A stretch of DNA of 64,000 nt from Streptomyces exfoliatus (GCF_000725545.1 NZ_JNZP01000029.1:62001-126000), one strand, 5' to 3'. Shown: positions 43,054 to 52,831, counted from the first letter of the stretch. Made by a program: numbers and translations. The notes: generated by a model from the letters alone, not told the origin.

Positions 43054-44217
43054 ATGGCGCCCACCGACGCATCGACGAACGCCCTGCGGCAGTCCGGTGA
43101 CGAACTCGCCGACGCCACCGTCGCCGCTCTCTTCGAGCGCGGCGAGACCGGCACGTACAACACCCTGATGCGGTTCTTCTCCACCGCCGGCGCCCCCCTG
43201 CCGGACGGACTGCCCGATGTCGCACGGGAGTACCTGGAGGCCACGAGCGCGCCACCCTCCTGGGTGGACTGGGACGAGATGGAACGGGCCCGGCTGTTCC
43301 TCGTCGACAACAACGTGCACGTCGCCACCGCGCTGTCCTTCGCCGCCATGCCCGCCTGCTACCTCGTCCCGCACGTGGCGAAGCTGCTGTCCACGACCCA
43401 CGGCCTGAAGTACCCGGCCACGCGCATGGCGGCGACCGGTCAGTTCACCGTCTACCTGATGCGGCCCGACGCGTTCGAGGCCGGCAGCCGCTTCCTGCCC
43501 GCCGCGCAGAAGGTCCGCCTGCTGCACGCCTCCATCCGTCACCACCTCACGCGCGAGAACCGCTGGGACACCGCGGTGTCGGGGGTGCCGATCTGTCAGG
43601 AGGACATGATCGGCGGGCAGATGTTCTTCTCGCTGCTCGTCCTCGACAGCCTGCACCGCCTCGGCATCCACATGTCCGAGGAGGGAGCGGCCTCCTACTA
43701 CTACGCCTGGCGCGTGGTCGGCGCCCTCCTCGGCGTCGACCAGGAGGTCGTCCCCAAGTCCCTGGACGAGGCCCGGGAGTTCCTCGACCGGTACATGATC
43801 CGGCACATGGGTCCGTCCCCGGAGGGCGCCCTGCTGACCCGGCAGCTCATCGACCTGTACGAGGACGTCGTGCCGGGGACCCTGCTCGACCCGATGGTGC
43901 CCGCGCTGGTCCGCCACCTCGTCGGGGACACCTGCGCCGACTGGCTGGACGTCCCCAGCACGCCCTGGGACACCGTCGTCAAGACGGTGCCCCACTTCCT
44001 CGGCGTCCTCGAGACCATCGAGGACCGCTCGCCGCTGGGCGCCTGGGCGCTCGACCGGCTCGGCGATCTCACCACCCGCTTCGAGCTGTCCTCGCTCACG
44101 CGGGGGCGCGTCATGCACTACGCCGTCCCCGAGCACCTCAGGGAGGAACACGGCCTTCCCGGTGCCCCGTCCCGCACCCGGCGCTGGACGCCGCCCGCCG
44201 CCACGGTGTCCCCGTGA
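43054..44217 (+). CDS. DUF2236 oxygenase, latex-clearing-protein (Lcp)-like
   Basis: 387 aa, SD AAGGAG. It belongs to the MpaB/Lcp superfamily (DUF2236), whose members bind heme b and include Lcp, which cleaves polyisoprene. R124, T128 (TRMAATG) and H158 (VRLLHASIRHHL) have the same spacing (4 and 34 residues) as R164, T168 and the heme-ligand H198 of Streptomyces Lcp. The Lys beside the Thr in Lcp is Ala here. Unlike Lcp it has no signal peptide, so it works inside the cell. The polyprenyl synthase upstream suggests an isoprenoid substrate. Confidence 0.8.
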   Translation: MAPTDASTNALRQSGDELADATVAALFERGETGTYNTLMRFFSTAGAPLPDGLPDVAREYLEATSAPPSWVDWDEMERARLFLVDNNVHVATALSFAAMPACYLVPHVAKLLSTTHGLKYPATRMAATGQFTVYLMRPDAFEAGSRFLPAAQKVRLLHASIRHHLTRENRWDTAVSGVPICQEDMIGGQMFFSLLVLDSLHRLGIHMSEEGAASYYYAWRVVGALLGVDQEVVPKSLDEAREFLDRYMIRHMGPSPEGALLTRQLIDLYEDVVPGTLLDPMVPALVRHLVGDTCADWLDVPSTPWDTVVKTVPHFLGVLETIEDRSPLGAWALDRLGDLTTRFELSSLTRGRVMHYAVPEHLREEHGLPGAPSRTRRWTPPAATVSP

Positions 44218-44416
44218 GCGGGGCGGGCGGCGGGGCGAGAGGCCCCGGGTGGCACGGGAGGGTGGCGGAGATGGCCGGCCGGGCCGCGCGCTGCACGCGG
44301 TACGCGGCGAGGTCGGCGGGGACCTCGACGGCGACCCGCTCCCGGTAGGCCGTCTCGACCGCGGCCCCGACGCCCACCGGAGGGTGCGGCGGGGCGGGCA
44401 AGCTCATGTGCGACAT
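44138..44416 (-). CDS. Possible small protein (uncertain)
   Basis: 92 codons from ATG 44416 with third positions almost all G/C and a protein-like stretch AYRERVAVEVPADLAAYRVQ. The SD is weak, the C-terminus overlaps the oxygenase gene antisense by 80 bases, and I recognise no family. The rest of the 44218-44525 spacer shows nothing else. Confidence 0.3.
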   Translation of the reverse strand: MSHMSLPAPPHPPVGVGAAVETAYRERVAVEVPADLAAYRVQRAARPAISATLPCHPGPLAPPPAPLTGTPWRRAASSAGCGTGHREGRVPP

Positions 44417-44525
44417 CCCGTCGGCCTGTGACAGAACGGACTCATGACGCCGGTGCCCGGCCCCTGTCGCCTCGGGTGTAACTGGCGGTAACCTACGGGC
44501 CCTGTCCGCGATTCGGGGGATTCCC

Positions 44526-45383
44526 ATGGGTGCCGTCACGTCGTTCGATCCGGTCGCCGAGCACGAGAGGACCCGCGCCGCGTTCGGCGCCGTGCTCCCG
44601 GGGCTGGCCCGGCTGTTGCGCGAGACCCCCGACATGGACGCGCCCTCCGGCGTCCCGGCGTGGACGGTCGGCGATGTCGGCGCGCACCTCGCGGGCGCGT
44701 ACTTCGCGTACGCCGCCGGCTTCACCGACGAGCCCATGGACTGGGACGGGATCGTCCCGCGGGGCGACGGGCCGCTCGGCGAGCGGATCGCGGCCGTGAA
44801 CGCCCTGTCCGTCGGTCTCCTCGGCCGGGAGGAACGGGCCCGTCTCCACGAGGTCGTCGCCGAGCGGGGCGAGACGTTCCTGCGGCTCACCGAGGGTCTG
44901 GCCCCGGACACTCCCGTCGCCGCGCCCTGGCTCGGGAGGGAACGGACGATCCCGCTGTCGGCGGCCACCGGTCTGATGCTCGGTGAGGGCCTCGTGCACG
45001 GTCTGGACATGGCGCGCGGGGCCCGACGGCCCTGGCCCATCGGCGCGGACGAGGCGGGTCTGGTGATCGGTCAGTCGATGCCGACGATGATGCCACTGGC
45101 CCTGGACACGGTGAAGGCGCGCGGGGTCCGCATCGCGTTCGACCTCGTACTCAAGGGCGGCCCCCGGCTGGCGGTCGTCGTCGGCGGCGGGACGGCGACC
45201 GTGACGCGCGACGCCCCGCCGCGCGCGTACGACTGCAGGATCACGGCGGCGCCGGTCACATTCCTGCTGGTGTCGTTCCGGCGCACACCGATCTGGAAGG
45301 AGATGGCGCGCGGCGGGCTGCGGGCCGGCGGGCGCAGGCCGTGGCTCGCGACGCGGCTCGGCGAACTCATCGCCACGCCCTGA
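44526..45383 (+). CDS. MDMPI-type protein with SCP2-like C-terminus
   Basis: 285 aa. The N-terminal helical domain resembles the TIGR03083 group (VPAWTVGDVGAHLAGAYFAY with the metal-ligand His; GLVHGLDMARGARRPWP). The C-terminal ~90 residues look like an SCP2 sterol-carrier fold (IAFDLVLKGGPRLAVVVGGG, DCRITAAPVTFLLVSFRRTP). Such proteins are mycothiol-dependent isomerases or transferases in the few studied cases. Unlike the deleted relative at 13.3 kb, this gene is full length. Confidence 0.85.
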   Translation: MGAVTSFDPVAEHERTRAAFGAVLPGLARLLRETPDMDAPSGVPAWTVGDVGAHLAGAYFAYAAGFTDEPMDWDGIVPRGDGPLGERIAAVNALSVGLLGREERARLHEVVAERGETFLRLTEGLAPDTPVAAPWLGRERTIPLSAATGLMLGEGLVHGLDMARGARRPWPIGADEAGLVIGQSMPTMMPLALDTVKARGVRIAFDLVLKGGPRLAVVVGGGTATVTRDAPPRAYDCRITAAPVTFLLVSFRRTPIWKEMARGGLRAGGRRPWLATRLGELIATP

Positions 45384-45442
45384 CCGCGCTGGTCAGCGGG
45401 CCGGTGGGGCCTTCGGTCAGCGGCGGTTTGCGTTCAGCGAAC

Positions 45443-45468
45443 CAGTGGGGTCAGTGGGGTCAGTGGGT
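45443..45468. repeat. 9-bp repeat at the toxin stop codon
   Basis: AGTGGGGTC occurs twice in tandem, with a partial third copy (AGTGGGTCC), spanning the toxin stop codon. Confidence 0.85.
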
Positions 45469-45828
45469 CCACTCCTTGAGGACGTCCGCCACCCGTCGGA
45501 CGTCGATGCGGCCCTCGGCCACCCGCTCGACGAGGTCGATGGCCTCCTCCGCCGATACGTCGACGGGGTACCCGGAGGCGTGGAGATAGGCCGCCGCGAC
45601 GACGACGCCGTACAGCTCGTTGGAGTGTTCGAGGGCCGGGACGCGGACGAACGTCTCCAGGAGCGCGGCGGCCCGGTGGTGCGGCTGGTCGTAGACCGGG
45701 GTGTCCATCACATGGAAGACGTGGCGGGCGCGGGCGGCCTCCAGCGCTCCCCAGTCGGAGATCTCCGGGTCGCCGGGTATCTCGGACTGGGCGACGGCGA
45801 GCAGCCAGGACAGGTCGATCCGGAGCAA
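45460..45828 (-). CDS. Fic/Doc-like toxin component
   Basis: 122 aa from a TTG (45828) lying 14 bases after the antitoxin stop. The overall Doc layout is kept: LRIDLSWLLAVAQ start, GDPEISDWGALEAARARH, then AAALLETFVRVPALEHSNEL and a helical C-terminus. In active Doc the loop reads HxFx[DE]GN[KR]; here the His position is Pro-like (VPALEHSNEL), the Gly is Ser and the last basic residue is Glu. So it belongs to a divergent Doc branch, perhaps with altered or no transferase activity. The stop codon lies in a 9-bp repeat. Confidence 0.75.
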   Translation of the reverse strand: MLRIDLSWLLAVAQSEIPGDPEISDWGALEAARARHVFHVMDTPVYDQPHHRAAALLETFVRVPALEHSNELYGVVVAAAYLHASGYPVDVSAEEAIDLVERVAEGRIDVRRVADVLKEWTH

Positions 45829-45842
45829 CGCTCGGGCCCGGA

Positions 45843-46070
45843 TCAGCCGGCGCCGGCGCCGGGCTGCGCGGGGCGGCCGAAGCGCTCCGCGAAGGCGGGG
45901 CCGTGCAGGCCGACGAAGGAGCGGGCGCCCTCGAAGAACCGAGTGCGCTTCAGGTCGGCGTCCAGGACACGGCCCGCGTAGTCCTCGGCGGGCAGGCGCT
46001 GCTCGGCCGCGGCACGTTCCAGCGCCTGGTACGCCTCTTCGCTGATCTCGATCCTGATCTCGCGTGCCAT
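45843..46070 (-). CDS. Antitoxin of the Fic/Doc-like pair
   Basis: 75 aa. The N-terminal ~35 residues form a ribbon-helix-helix-like DNA-binding unit (REIRIEISEEAYQALERAAA, LPAEDYAGRVL). The C-terminal part (RTRFFEGARSFVGLHGPAFA) probably wraps the toxin. It is upstream of the toxin gene in the same transcript, the usual order. The product would neutralise the toxin and repress the operon. Confidence 0.8.
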   Translation of the reverse strand: MAREIRIEISEEAYQALERAAAEQRLPAEDYAGRVLDADLKRTRFFEGARSFVGLHGPAFAERFGRPAQPGAGAG

Positions 46071-46207
46071 GCGCCCACGGTAGCGGCCCGGCGCCGGGCG
46101 CGGCAGGGGGCGGCGGGGCCGTCGCCTCCGCCGCTCGGGATCCTCGTCGCGACGGAGTCGCGGGACACCCTCGTGGCCTGCGCGTATGCCTGTGATCGGA
46201 TGGGGCC

Positions 46208-46768
46208 ATGGATTCTCGGACCCTGTACCTGTTCTGCAGCGCGGCCCCGCCCGTCTTCGACGTCGCCCGGGTCATCGAGGAGGCGCAGGCGGATGGCTGG
46301 GACGTGTGCCTCGGCCTCACGCCGACGGCGGCCCGCTGGCTCGCGCACTCCCTCGACGGCCTCGCCGCGCTCACCGGCCATCCCGTGCGCTGGGACTACT
46401 CCCTGCCCGGCGACCCGGCCGTGTGGCCGGAGGCCGACGCGGTCGTCGTCGCGCCGGCCACCTTCGACACGGTGAACCAGTGGGCTCTCGGGCTCACGGG
46501 CAAGTGGCTCGTGGGCGTGGTGGCGGAAGGCATCGGGAAGGGGCTACCGATGGCGGTGATGCCGTGCGTGAACTCGGCGTACGTCGCGCATCCCCAGTTC
46601 GAGCGGTCGATCGAGACGCTGCGGGGAGCCGGGGTGAGGGTCGTGTACGGCGAGGGCGGCTTCCTCCCCCACGAGCCGGGCCTGGGGAATCCGGAGACGT
46701 ATCCGTGGCGTGCGGCGCTCGACGCCGTGGCGGACGTGGCCGGCCGGGGGCTGCCGCCCGTGGGCTGA
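46208..46768 (+). CDS. Flavoprotein (HFCD family)
   Basis: 186 aa. A homo-oligomeric flavin-containing Cys decarboxylase-type fold: TLYLFCSAAPPVFDVARVIE at the start, ADAVVVAPATFDTVNQWALG and the substrate-loop-like MAVMPCVNSAYVAHPQFERS. Relatives include phosphopantothenoylcysteine decarboxylase and EpiD-type peptide decarboxylases, but the family also covers many enzymes of unknown substrate. It stands alone, convergent with the DinB gene, so pathway context is missing. Confidence 0.85.
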   Translation: MDSRTLYLFCSAAPPVFDVARVIEEAQADGWDVCLGLTPTAARWLAHSLDGLAALTGHPVRWDYSLPGDPAVWPEADAVVVAPATFDTVNQWALGLTGKWLVGVVAEGIGKGLPMAVMPCVNSAYVAHPQFERSIETLRGAGVRVVYGEGGFLPHEPGLGNPETYPWRAALDAVADVAGRGLPPVG

Positions 46769-46795
46769 GGATCCGCTCGGCCGATCCGGGTCCTC

Positions 46796-46832
46796 CCGGG
46801 GGCGCGCACGCTCTGACGCCGCGCGCCCCCGG
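46796..46832. terminator. Bidirectional terminator
   Basis: Perfect 12-bp stem CCGGGGGCGCGC/GCGCGCCCCCGG with a 13-base loop between convergent genes. Confidence 0.85.
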
Positions 46833-46853
46833 CGCGTACCACGCTGGGAACCG

Positions 46854-47423
46854 CTACTGCCCCACGCGTCCGTCCACGCACTCGCGCAGCAGGTCGGCGT
46901 GTCCGCAGTGCCGGGCGTACTCCTCGATCCGGTGCACCCACAGTTCCCGTACCGCGGTGTCGTCCTGGATCACCCGCGCGCCCAGGTCCGGGCACGCGAG
47001 AAGGGCGGCATCGGTCGCCGCCTGCTCGCGGGCGAGATCCGCGAAGGCGCCCTCGACCACATCCTGTTCGGCGACGGCTCCCTCGAAGTCGCCGTCGGCC
47101 GCCCCGTACAGCTCGGGCTCCGGGTTCTCCGGCAGGATCCAGTTGCGCCAGTCCCGCTCCACCTCGGCGAGGTGGCGGACCAGGCCGAGGAGGGACATGG
47201 TCGACGGCGGGACCGACCGGCGGGCCAGCTGCTCCGGGTCGAGGCCCTCGCACTTCATCAGAAGGGTGTGCCGGTAGCCGCCCAGGAAGTCCTGAAGGGT
47301 GGCCAACTCACCGTCGGGACCGGGTCCTTCGCTGTGCCGGGGGTCCTTGTCGGGGTCCGCCCACATGTCCGGGTGGACGCTGGCCCCGCTCCACCGCTCG
47401 GGTACGTCGCTCGCTGTGTTCAC
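46854..47423 (-). CDS. DinB family (DUF664) protein
   Basis: 189 aa from GTG 47423. A DinB-like four-helix bundle: LQDFLGGYRHTLLMKCEGLD, MSLLGLVRHLAEVERDWRNW (first metal-ligand His), VRELWVHRIEEYARHCGHAD (His pair near the C-terminus). The three-His metal site is thus complete. Actinobacterial members are thought to be thiol-dependent transferases or hydrolases. An upstream ATG would add a basic 11-residue stretch and lacks an SD. Confidence 0.88.
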   Translation of the reverse strand: MNTASDVPERWSGASVHPDMWADPDKDPRHSEGPGPDGELATLQDFLGGYRHTLLMKCEGLDPEQLARRSVPPSTMSLLGLVRHLAEVERDWRNWILPENPEPELYGAADGDFEGAVAEQDVVEGAFADLAREQAATDAALLACPDLGARVIQDDTAVRELWVHRIEEYARHCGHADLLRECVDGRVGQ

Positions 47424-47648
47424 GTGCCGAGGATGGTGAGCCGGGACCCGGGGCACAAACGATTATTCGGCAAGGGAGTTCGCGAGATCGCGTGTGCGCC
47501 GTGAAGACGATGCGGAGGGATCATTAAGAAACCTTGTTGAATAACCCCGTACCCCGGGTTCGCTCTTGATTTGCTCCTGCCAACCCGCACAGGGTTTCTC
47601 TCGAACGTTTGACGCCCCACACGTCAACACGAGGAGAGAACCTCTTTC

Positions 47649-48848
<1,200 letters not shown>

Positions 48849-48861
48849 CCACACCGCACCA

Positions 48862-48893
48862 CCGCATGACCGCATGACCGCATGACCGCATGA
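48862..48893. repeat. Four 8-bp repeats (CCGCATGA)
   Basis: CCGCATGA four times in tandem, flanked by related CCGCACCA units up to 48918, directly after the protease stop codon. Untranslated. Confidence 0.9.
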
Positions 48894-48943
48894 CCCACCA
48901 CCGCACCACCGCACCACCGGTCGGCCGACCACCGCGTCACGAG

Positions 48944-48977
48944 AGGTGGCCCTTCACACACCCGTGGAGGGCCACCT
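48944..48977. terminator. Terminator of the protease gene
   Basis: Perfect 10-bp stem AGGTGGCCCT/AGGGCCACCT with a 14-base loop. Confidence 0.75.
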
Positions 48978-49006
48978 TCCGCGTGGGACGGCGAGATACT
49001 GCCGCA

Positions 49007-49801
49007 ATGCCGCAGACGTCGCCCACCATGAAGCCGGAGCCCATATCGGCCGACCCGCCGCACCGCACGGACCGCACGCTGCTCACCCAGTCCTGGCTCG
49101 ACCTGACCTTCCTGCACTGGGCCGTGGACCCCGCCGACGTGGCCCCGCTGCTGCCCGCCGGGACGGTGCCCGACACGCTCGACGGGGTCACCTACGTGGG
49201 ACTCGTCGCCTTCCGGATGCACCGGGTCGGCTGGTTCCGCCTCCCCGGGCTCCCCTATCTCGGCAGCTTCCCCGAGACCAACGTCCGGCTGTACTCCGTG
49301 GACGGGCACGGACGCCGCGGTGTCGTCTTCCGCTCCCTCGACGCGTCCCGTCTGGTCCCCGTGGCCGTCGGCCGCTGGGCGTTCCGGATCCCCTACGTCT
49401 GGTCGCGGATGAGCGTCCGCAGCGACGGCTCCACCGTGACGTACACCAGCAGCCGGCGGTGGCCGGGTCCCCGGGGGGCGGGCAGCGCGATCCGCGTCGG
49501 GATCGGCGAACGGGTCGAGGAGCCGACCGCGCTGGAGCACTTCCTGACCGCCCGCTGGGGCATGCACAGCTCCTTCCGCGGGCGTCCCATGTACCTCCCG
49601 AACACCCATCCCCGCTGGCCGCTGCACCGTGCCCGGCTCCTCGACTGCGACGAGACGCTCGTCGCGGCCGCGGGTCTGCCCAGGCCCCCGGGTGCGCCCG
49701 TGAGCGTGCTCTACTCACCGGGCGTACCGGTCCGCTTCGGCGGGCCGCCGCGGCGGCCGGACGTCGTGTCCGTCCCGCGTCCGCGCGACGGCGACGCCTG
49801 A
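49007..49801 (+). CDS. DUF2071 (YqjF-like) protein
   Basis: 264 aa from ATG 49007; a second in-frame ATG at 49028 would trim seven residues. The DUF2071 pattern is clear: LLTQSWLDLTFLHWAVDPAD, VGLVAFRMHRVGWFRLPGLP, FPETNVRLYSVDGHGRRGVV and later LTARWGMHS. Related to the acetoacetate decarboxylase-like fold, but no activity is known. It converges on the RTX-type gene across a terminator. Confidence 0.9.
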   Translation: MPQTSPTMKPEPISADPPHRTDRTLLTQSWLDLTFLHWAVDPADVAPLLPAGTVPDTLDGVTYVGLVAFRMHRVGWFRLPGLPYLGSFPETNVRLYSVDGHGRRGVVFRSLDASRLVPVAVGRWAFRIPYVWSRMSVRSDGSTVTYTSSRRWPGPRGAGSAIRVGIGERVEEPTALEHFLTARWGMHSSFRGRPMYLPNTHPRWPLHRARLLDCDETLVAAAGLPRPPGAPVSVLYSPGVPVRFGGPPRRPDVVSVPRPRDGDA

Positions 49802-49837
49802 CCGACCGCCCGGAGCGCGGTGCTCCAGTCGGTCGGT
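49801..49837. terminator. Bidirectional terminator
   Basis: Outer stem ACCGACCG/CGGTCGGT with inner stem GGAGC/GCTCC, beginning at the DUF2071 stop codon and before the end of the RTX-type gene. Confidence 0.65.
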
Positions 49838-49859
49838 GCGGGGCCGGGCCGACCGCGCG

Positions 49860-51917
49860 TCAGGGGCAGCTGACGCGGATGTCGCCGGGGTCGGTGGTGC
49901 AGGTGTCCGTACCGGGGCCGCCGTTGGCGGTGTCGTTGCCCGCGACGCCGTCGGTGGTGGTGAGGCGGTCGTTGCCGTAGTTGCCGGTCAGGGTGTCTCC
50001 GCCCGGACCGCCGTTGAGGGTGTCGTCGCCGAAGCCGCCGTCGATGTTGTCGTTGCCGAAGCCGCCGTGGACGGTGTCGTGGCCGTAGCTCCCCCGGAGG
50101 GTGTCGTTGCCGCCGAGGCCGCAGATCACGTCGTTGCCGTTGCCACCGTTCAGGGTGTCCGCACCGCTGGTGCCGATGATCGTGCAGCCGCGGCTGTTGT
50201 TCACCGAGGTGGAGGCGACGGCTGTGTTGTTCGAGGTCACCGGGTCCTGGGGGGTGCCGGTGACGCCGGCCGTGTTCGTGAGCGTGCCGGTGCTCCTGGG
50301 CTCCGCCGTGACCGTGACGGTCGCGCTCGCCCCCGGGGCCAGGGAGCCCACGGCGCAGCCGGCGCCTGTCGCGGTGGTGGTGCAGCTGCCCTGCGAGGGG
50401 ACGGCCGAGACGAGCGTCGCGCCGGCGCCCCCGAGGGTGTCCGTCAGGGTGACGCCGGTCGCCGTGGCGGTGGACGTGGCGGCGTTGGAGACCGTCACCG
50501 TGTACGTGGCGCGGTCGCCGATGCCGACGGTGGTCGTCCCGGTCTTCGTCACCCGCAGATCCGCGCTCGGCGTGGGCGGGGGCGGGGTCGTGCCGTCGCC
50601 GCCCTGGTAACGGGCGAGGGCGAAGGCGAAGCCCGCGCCGTAGCCCGCCGCGACGATCTTCCCGTCCGGCTGTACGAGCACCCCGCGGGCCTCGTCGAAG
50701 TCGTTGAAGCCGGTCACCACGAAGCCGTCGCCGCCGAAGCCGGTGTCCACCGTGCCGTTGGTGTGGAGACGGGTCAGGCCGAAGTCGTTGGCCTCGGAGC
50801 TGTTCGGGTCGTCCGCCCGCCCGGCGAGCACGATCTTGCCGTTCTCCTGGAGCGCCACGTCGTACGCGATGCCGCCGTCGCCCGGGACGTTGACCGAGGT
50901 GCGCCCGCCGGTGCCGAAGCCGGCGTCGGGGGTGCCGTCGGCGTGGTAGCGGAGGGCCGCGAAGCCGGCGCCGCCGGAACCCGTCGCGACGATCTTGCCG
51001 TCGGGCTGCACGGCCACGGCGTTGCCGAACTCGGTGCCGCCGAAGTCCGCGGTGACCATGCCGTCGCCACTGAAGGTGGTGTCGAGGCTGCCGTCGGAGT
51101 TGTAGCGGGCCACGCCGATGTCGAAGGCGGTGTTCCCGACGTAGCCGACCGAGACGATCTTCCCGTCCGGCTGGAGGGCCATGCCATGGGCGATGCCGCC
51201 GCCGTCCTGGGGCGAGGTGGCCGTGAATCCCGCGACCACCGCGCCGTCACCGCCGAGGCTGGGGTCGAGGCTCCCGTCGGCGCCGAGGCGGACCAGCGCG
51301 AAACCGCCGCCACCGGGCTTGCCCACGGCGACGATCCTGCCGTCGGGCTGCACCGCCACGTCCGCGCCGTCCGCGGACCCGCCGAACTCGTCGACGCGCA
51401 CCAGGCCGCCGTCGCCGAAGCTCAGGTCCGGGTGGCCGTCGGGGTGGTAACGGGCCACGGAGAAGAAGCAACAGCCGCCGCCCACCTCGTCGAACACCGC
51501 GGTGGTGCCGGCCACGACGATCTTCCCGTCCGACGGCTGGATCGCGACGGCGTTGGCCGTGCCTCCGCCGCCGCCGAAGTCGCTGATCACCGTGCCGTCG
51601 CCGCCGAAGCCGGGGTCGAGGCTCCCGTCCGTGTTGTAGCGGGCGAGCGCGAAGCCGGCCTCGCTCACCCCGGCCACGACGAGTTTGCCATCGGTCTGCC
51701 GCGCGATGTCGTGGCCCTCCGCGTACCCGGTGATGGAGGTCGTCACCCGGCCGTCGGGACCGAAGGTCGGATCCAGATCGCCCGGGGCGGCCAGGGCCGG
51801 CGCGGGGAGCGCGAGTACGAGCGCCATGCCGAGTGCCGTTCCGAGCGCGGCCGGCATCCCTGCCCTCCCACCCGGTCCGCGGCGGCGTTCCGCCGGTCTC
51901 AGCTGTCCATGGGTCAT
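49860..51917 (-). CDS. Secreted delta-60 / DUF11 / RTX-repeat protein
   Basis: 685 aa, ATG with SD GGAGG. A signal peptide ends near residue 44 (LALPAPALAAPG). Seven delta-60 repeats follow (units such as DPTFGPDGRV, DPGFGGDGTV, DTTFSGDGMV, each with an ARYxxDG and VQPDGKIVxxG segment), probably a seven-bladed beta-propeller. A DUF11 domain (~455-560: ADLRVTKTGTTTVGIGDRAT) and RTX calcium-binding nonapeptides (~575-660: GGNGNDVICGLGGNDTL) end the protein. No LPXTG anchor is seen, so it is released or loosely bound. The ligand is unknown; folding of the C-terminus should need calcium. Confidence 0.9.
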   Translation of the reverse strand: MTHGQLRPAERRRGPGGRAGMPAALGTALGMALVLALPAPALAAPGDLDPTFGPDGRVTTSITGYAEGHDIARQTDGKLVVAGVSEAGFALARYNTDGSLDPGFGGDGTVISDFGGGGGTANAVAIQPSDGKIVVAGTTAVFDEVGGGCCFFSVARYHPDGHPDLSFGDGGLVRVDEFGGSADGADVAVQPDGRIVAVGKPGGGGFALVRLGADGSLDPSLGGDGAVVAGFTATSPQDGGGIAHGMALQPDGKIVSVGYVGNTAFDIGVARYNSDGSLDTTFSGDGMVTADFGGTEFGNAVAVQPDGKIVATGSGGAGFAALRYHADGTPDAGFGTGGRTSVNVPGDGGIAYDVALQENGKIVLAGRADDPNSSEANDFGLTRLHTNGTVDTGFGGDGFVVTGFNDFDEARGVLVQPDGKIVAAGYGAGFAFALARYQGGDGTTPPPPTPSADLRVTKTGTTTVGIGDRATYTVTVSNAATSTATATGVTLTDTLGGAGATLVSAVPSQGSCTTTATGAGCAVGSLAPGASATVTVTAEPRSTGTLTNTAGVTGTPQDPVTSNNTAVASTSVNNSRGCTIIGTSGADTLNGGNGNDVICGLGGNDTLRGSYGHDTVHGGFGNDNIDGGFGDDTLNGGPGGDTLTGNYGNDRLTTTDGVAGNDTANGGPGTDTCTTDPGDIRVSCP

Positions 51918-52210
51918 GGGGGAAGAACCTCCGTCTTCGCGGTTGTACGGGGAGCAGCGCACAGCTTCGTGCCGGTCCGCTCCCCTCTCACGCGGGCCGT
52001 GCCGGAATAGGCCCACCGGCCCCCGGGAACCACCCCCGCGAGGGAGCGCGCGCGGGGCGCGCTCCGTCCGTCGGCCCCTGGGGGAGACCGCCGGGGTCGG
52101 CGATGTGCCCCGGGGGCGTGGGGCGCCTCGGGCACCGCGTACCCTCGCCTCGGACGGGACAGGGGTGCGGATCGCGGGATGCCGGACGCACGGCGAGCGG
52201 GGAACGGAAC
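51918..52210. other. Divergent intergenic region
   Basis: About 290 bases between the RTX-type gene (minus) and thpR (plus). It holds their 5' regions; I see no clear promoter or gene. Confidence 0.4.
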
Positions 52211-52831
52211 ATGACGCAGGCGCACGGGCAGCGGACGGAGCCGCCCGGTGGGGACGACCGTGACCGGGCCGCCACCGTGCGCGTCTTCATCGCCCTCGCT
52301 CCGCCCGACGGGGCGAAGGACGAGCTCGCGCGCGCCCTGGGCCCCGCGTACGACGCCTACCCGCACCTGCGGTGGAACCGCATCGAGGACTGGCACGTCA
52401 CCCTGGCCTTCCTCGGCGAGCTCCCGGTCGGGACTGTTCCGCTCCTGCGTCCGCCGCTCGCCGGCCTGGCGGCTTTCCGCCGGCCGGTCGGACTGGCGCT
52501 CCGCGGCGCCGGGCATTTCGACGAGCGGGTCCTGTGGAGCGGGATCGAAGGTGACCTGGACGAGCTGCAGCGGCTCGCCTCCGATGTGCGCACGGTCGTC
52601 AGGGAGTGCGGTGTCCCCTTCGAGGACCGCCCCCTGCGGCCCCATCTGACGCTGGCCCGCGCCCGTCGTGACGACCGGTCGAGCGTGGTGGACATCGCCG
52701 CGGGACTCGCCGGCTTCGCCGGCCGCCGCTGGCCGGCCGAACGGCTCCACCTGGTCGGCAGCGACTTCGGGCGCGGACCGGGGCCGATCCGGTACCGCGA
52801 CATCGAGTCCTGGTCGTTCGACGGAAGCTGA
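52211..52831 (+). CDS. thpR: RNA 2',3'-cyclic phosphodiesterase (ThpR/LigT)
   Basis: 206 aa. A 2H phosphoesterase: the two HxTx motifs are HVTLAFLGELP (with WHVTL) and HLTLARARR, about 85 residues apart as usual, and FIALAPPDGAKDELARAL opens the fold. It hydrolyses 2',3'-cyclic phosphate RNA ends and was first known as a 2'-5' RNA ligase. The N-terminal ~20 residues are a polar extension. A monocistronic housekeeping-type gene. Confidence 0.93.
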   Translation: MTQAHGQRTEPPGGDDRDRAATVRVFIALAPPDGAKDELARALGPAYDAYPHLRWNRIEDWHVTLAFLGELPVGTVPLLRPPLAGLAAFRRPVGLALRGAGHFDERVLWSGIEGDLDELQRLASDVRTVVRECGVPFEDRPLRPHLTLARARRDDRSSVVDIAAGLAGFAGRRWPAERLHLVGSDFGRGPGPIRYRDIESWSFDGS

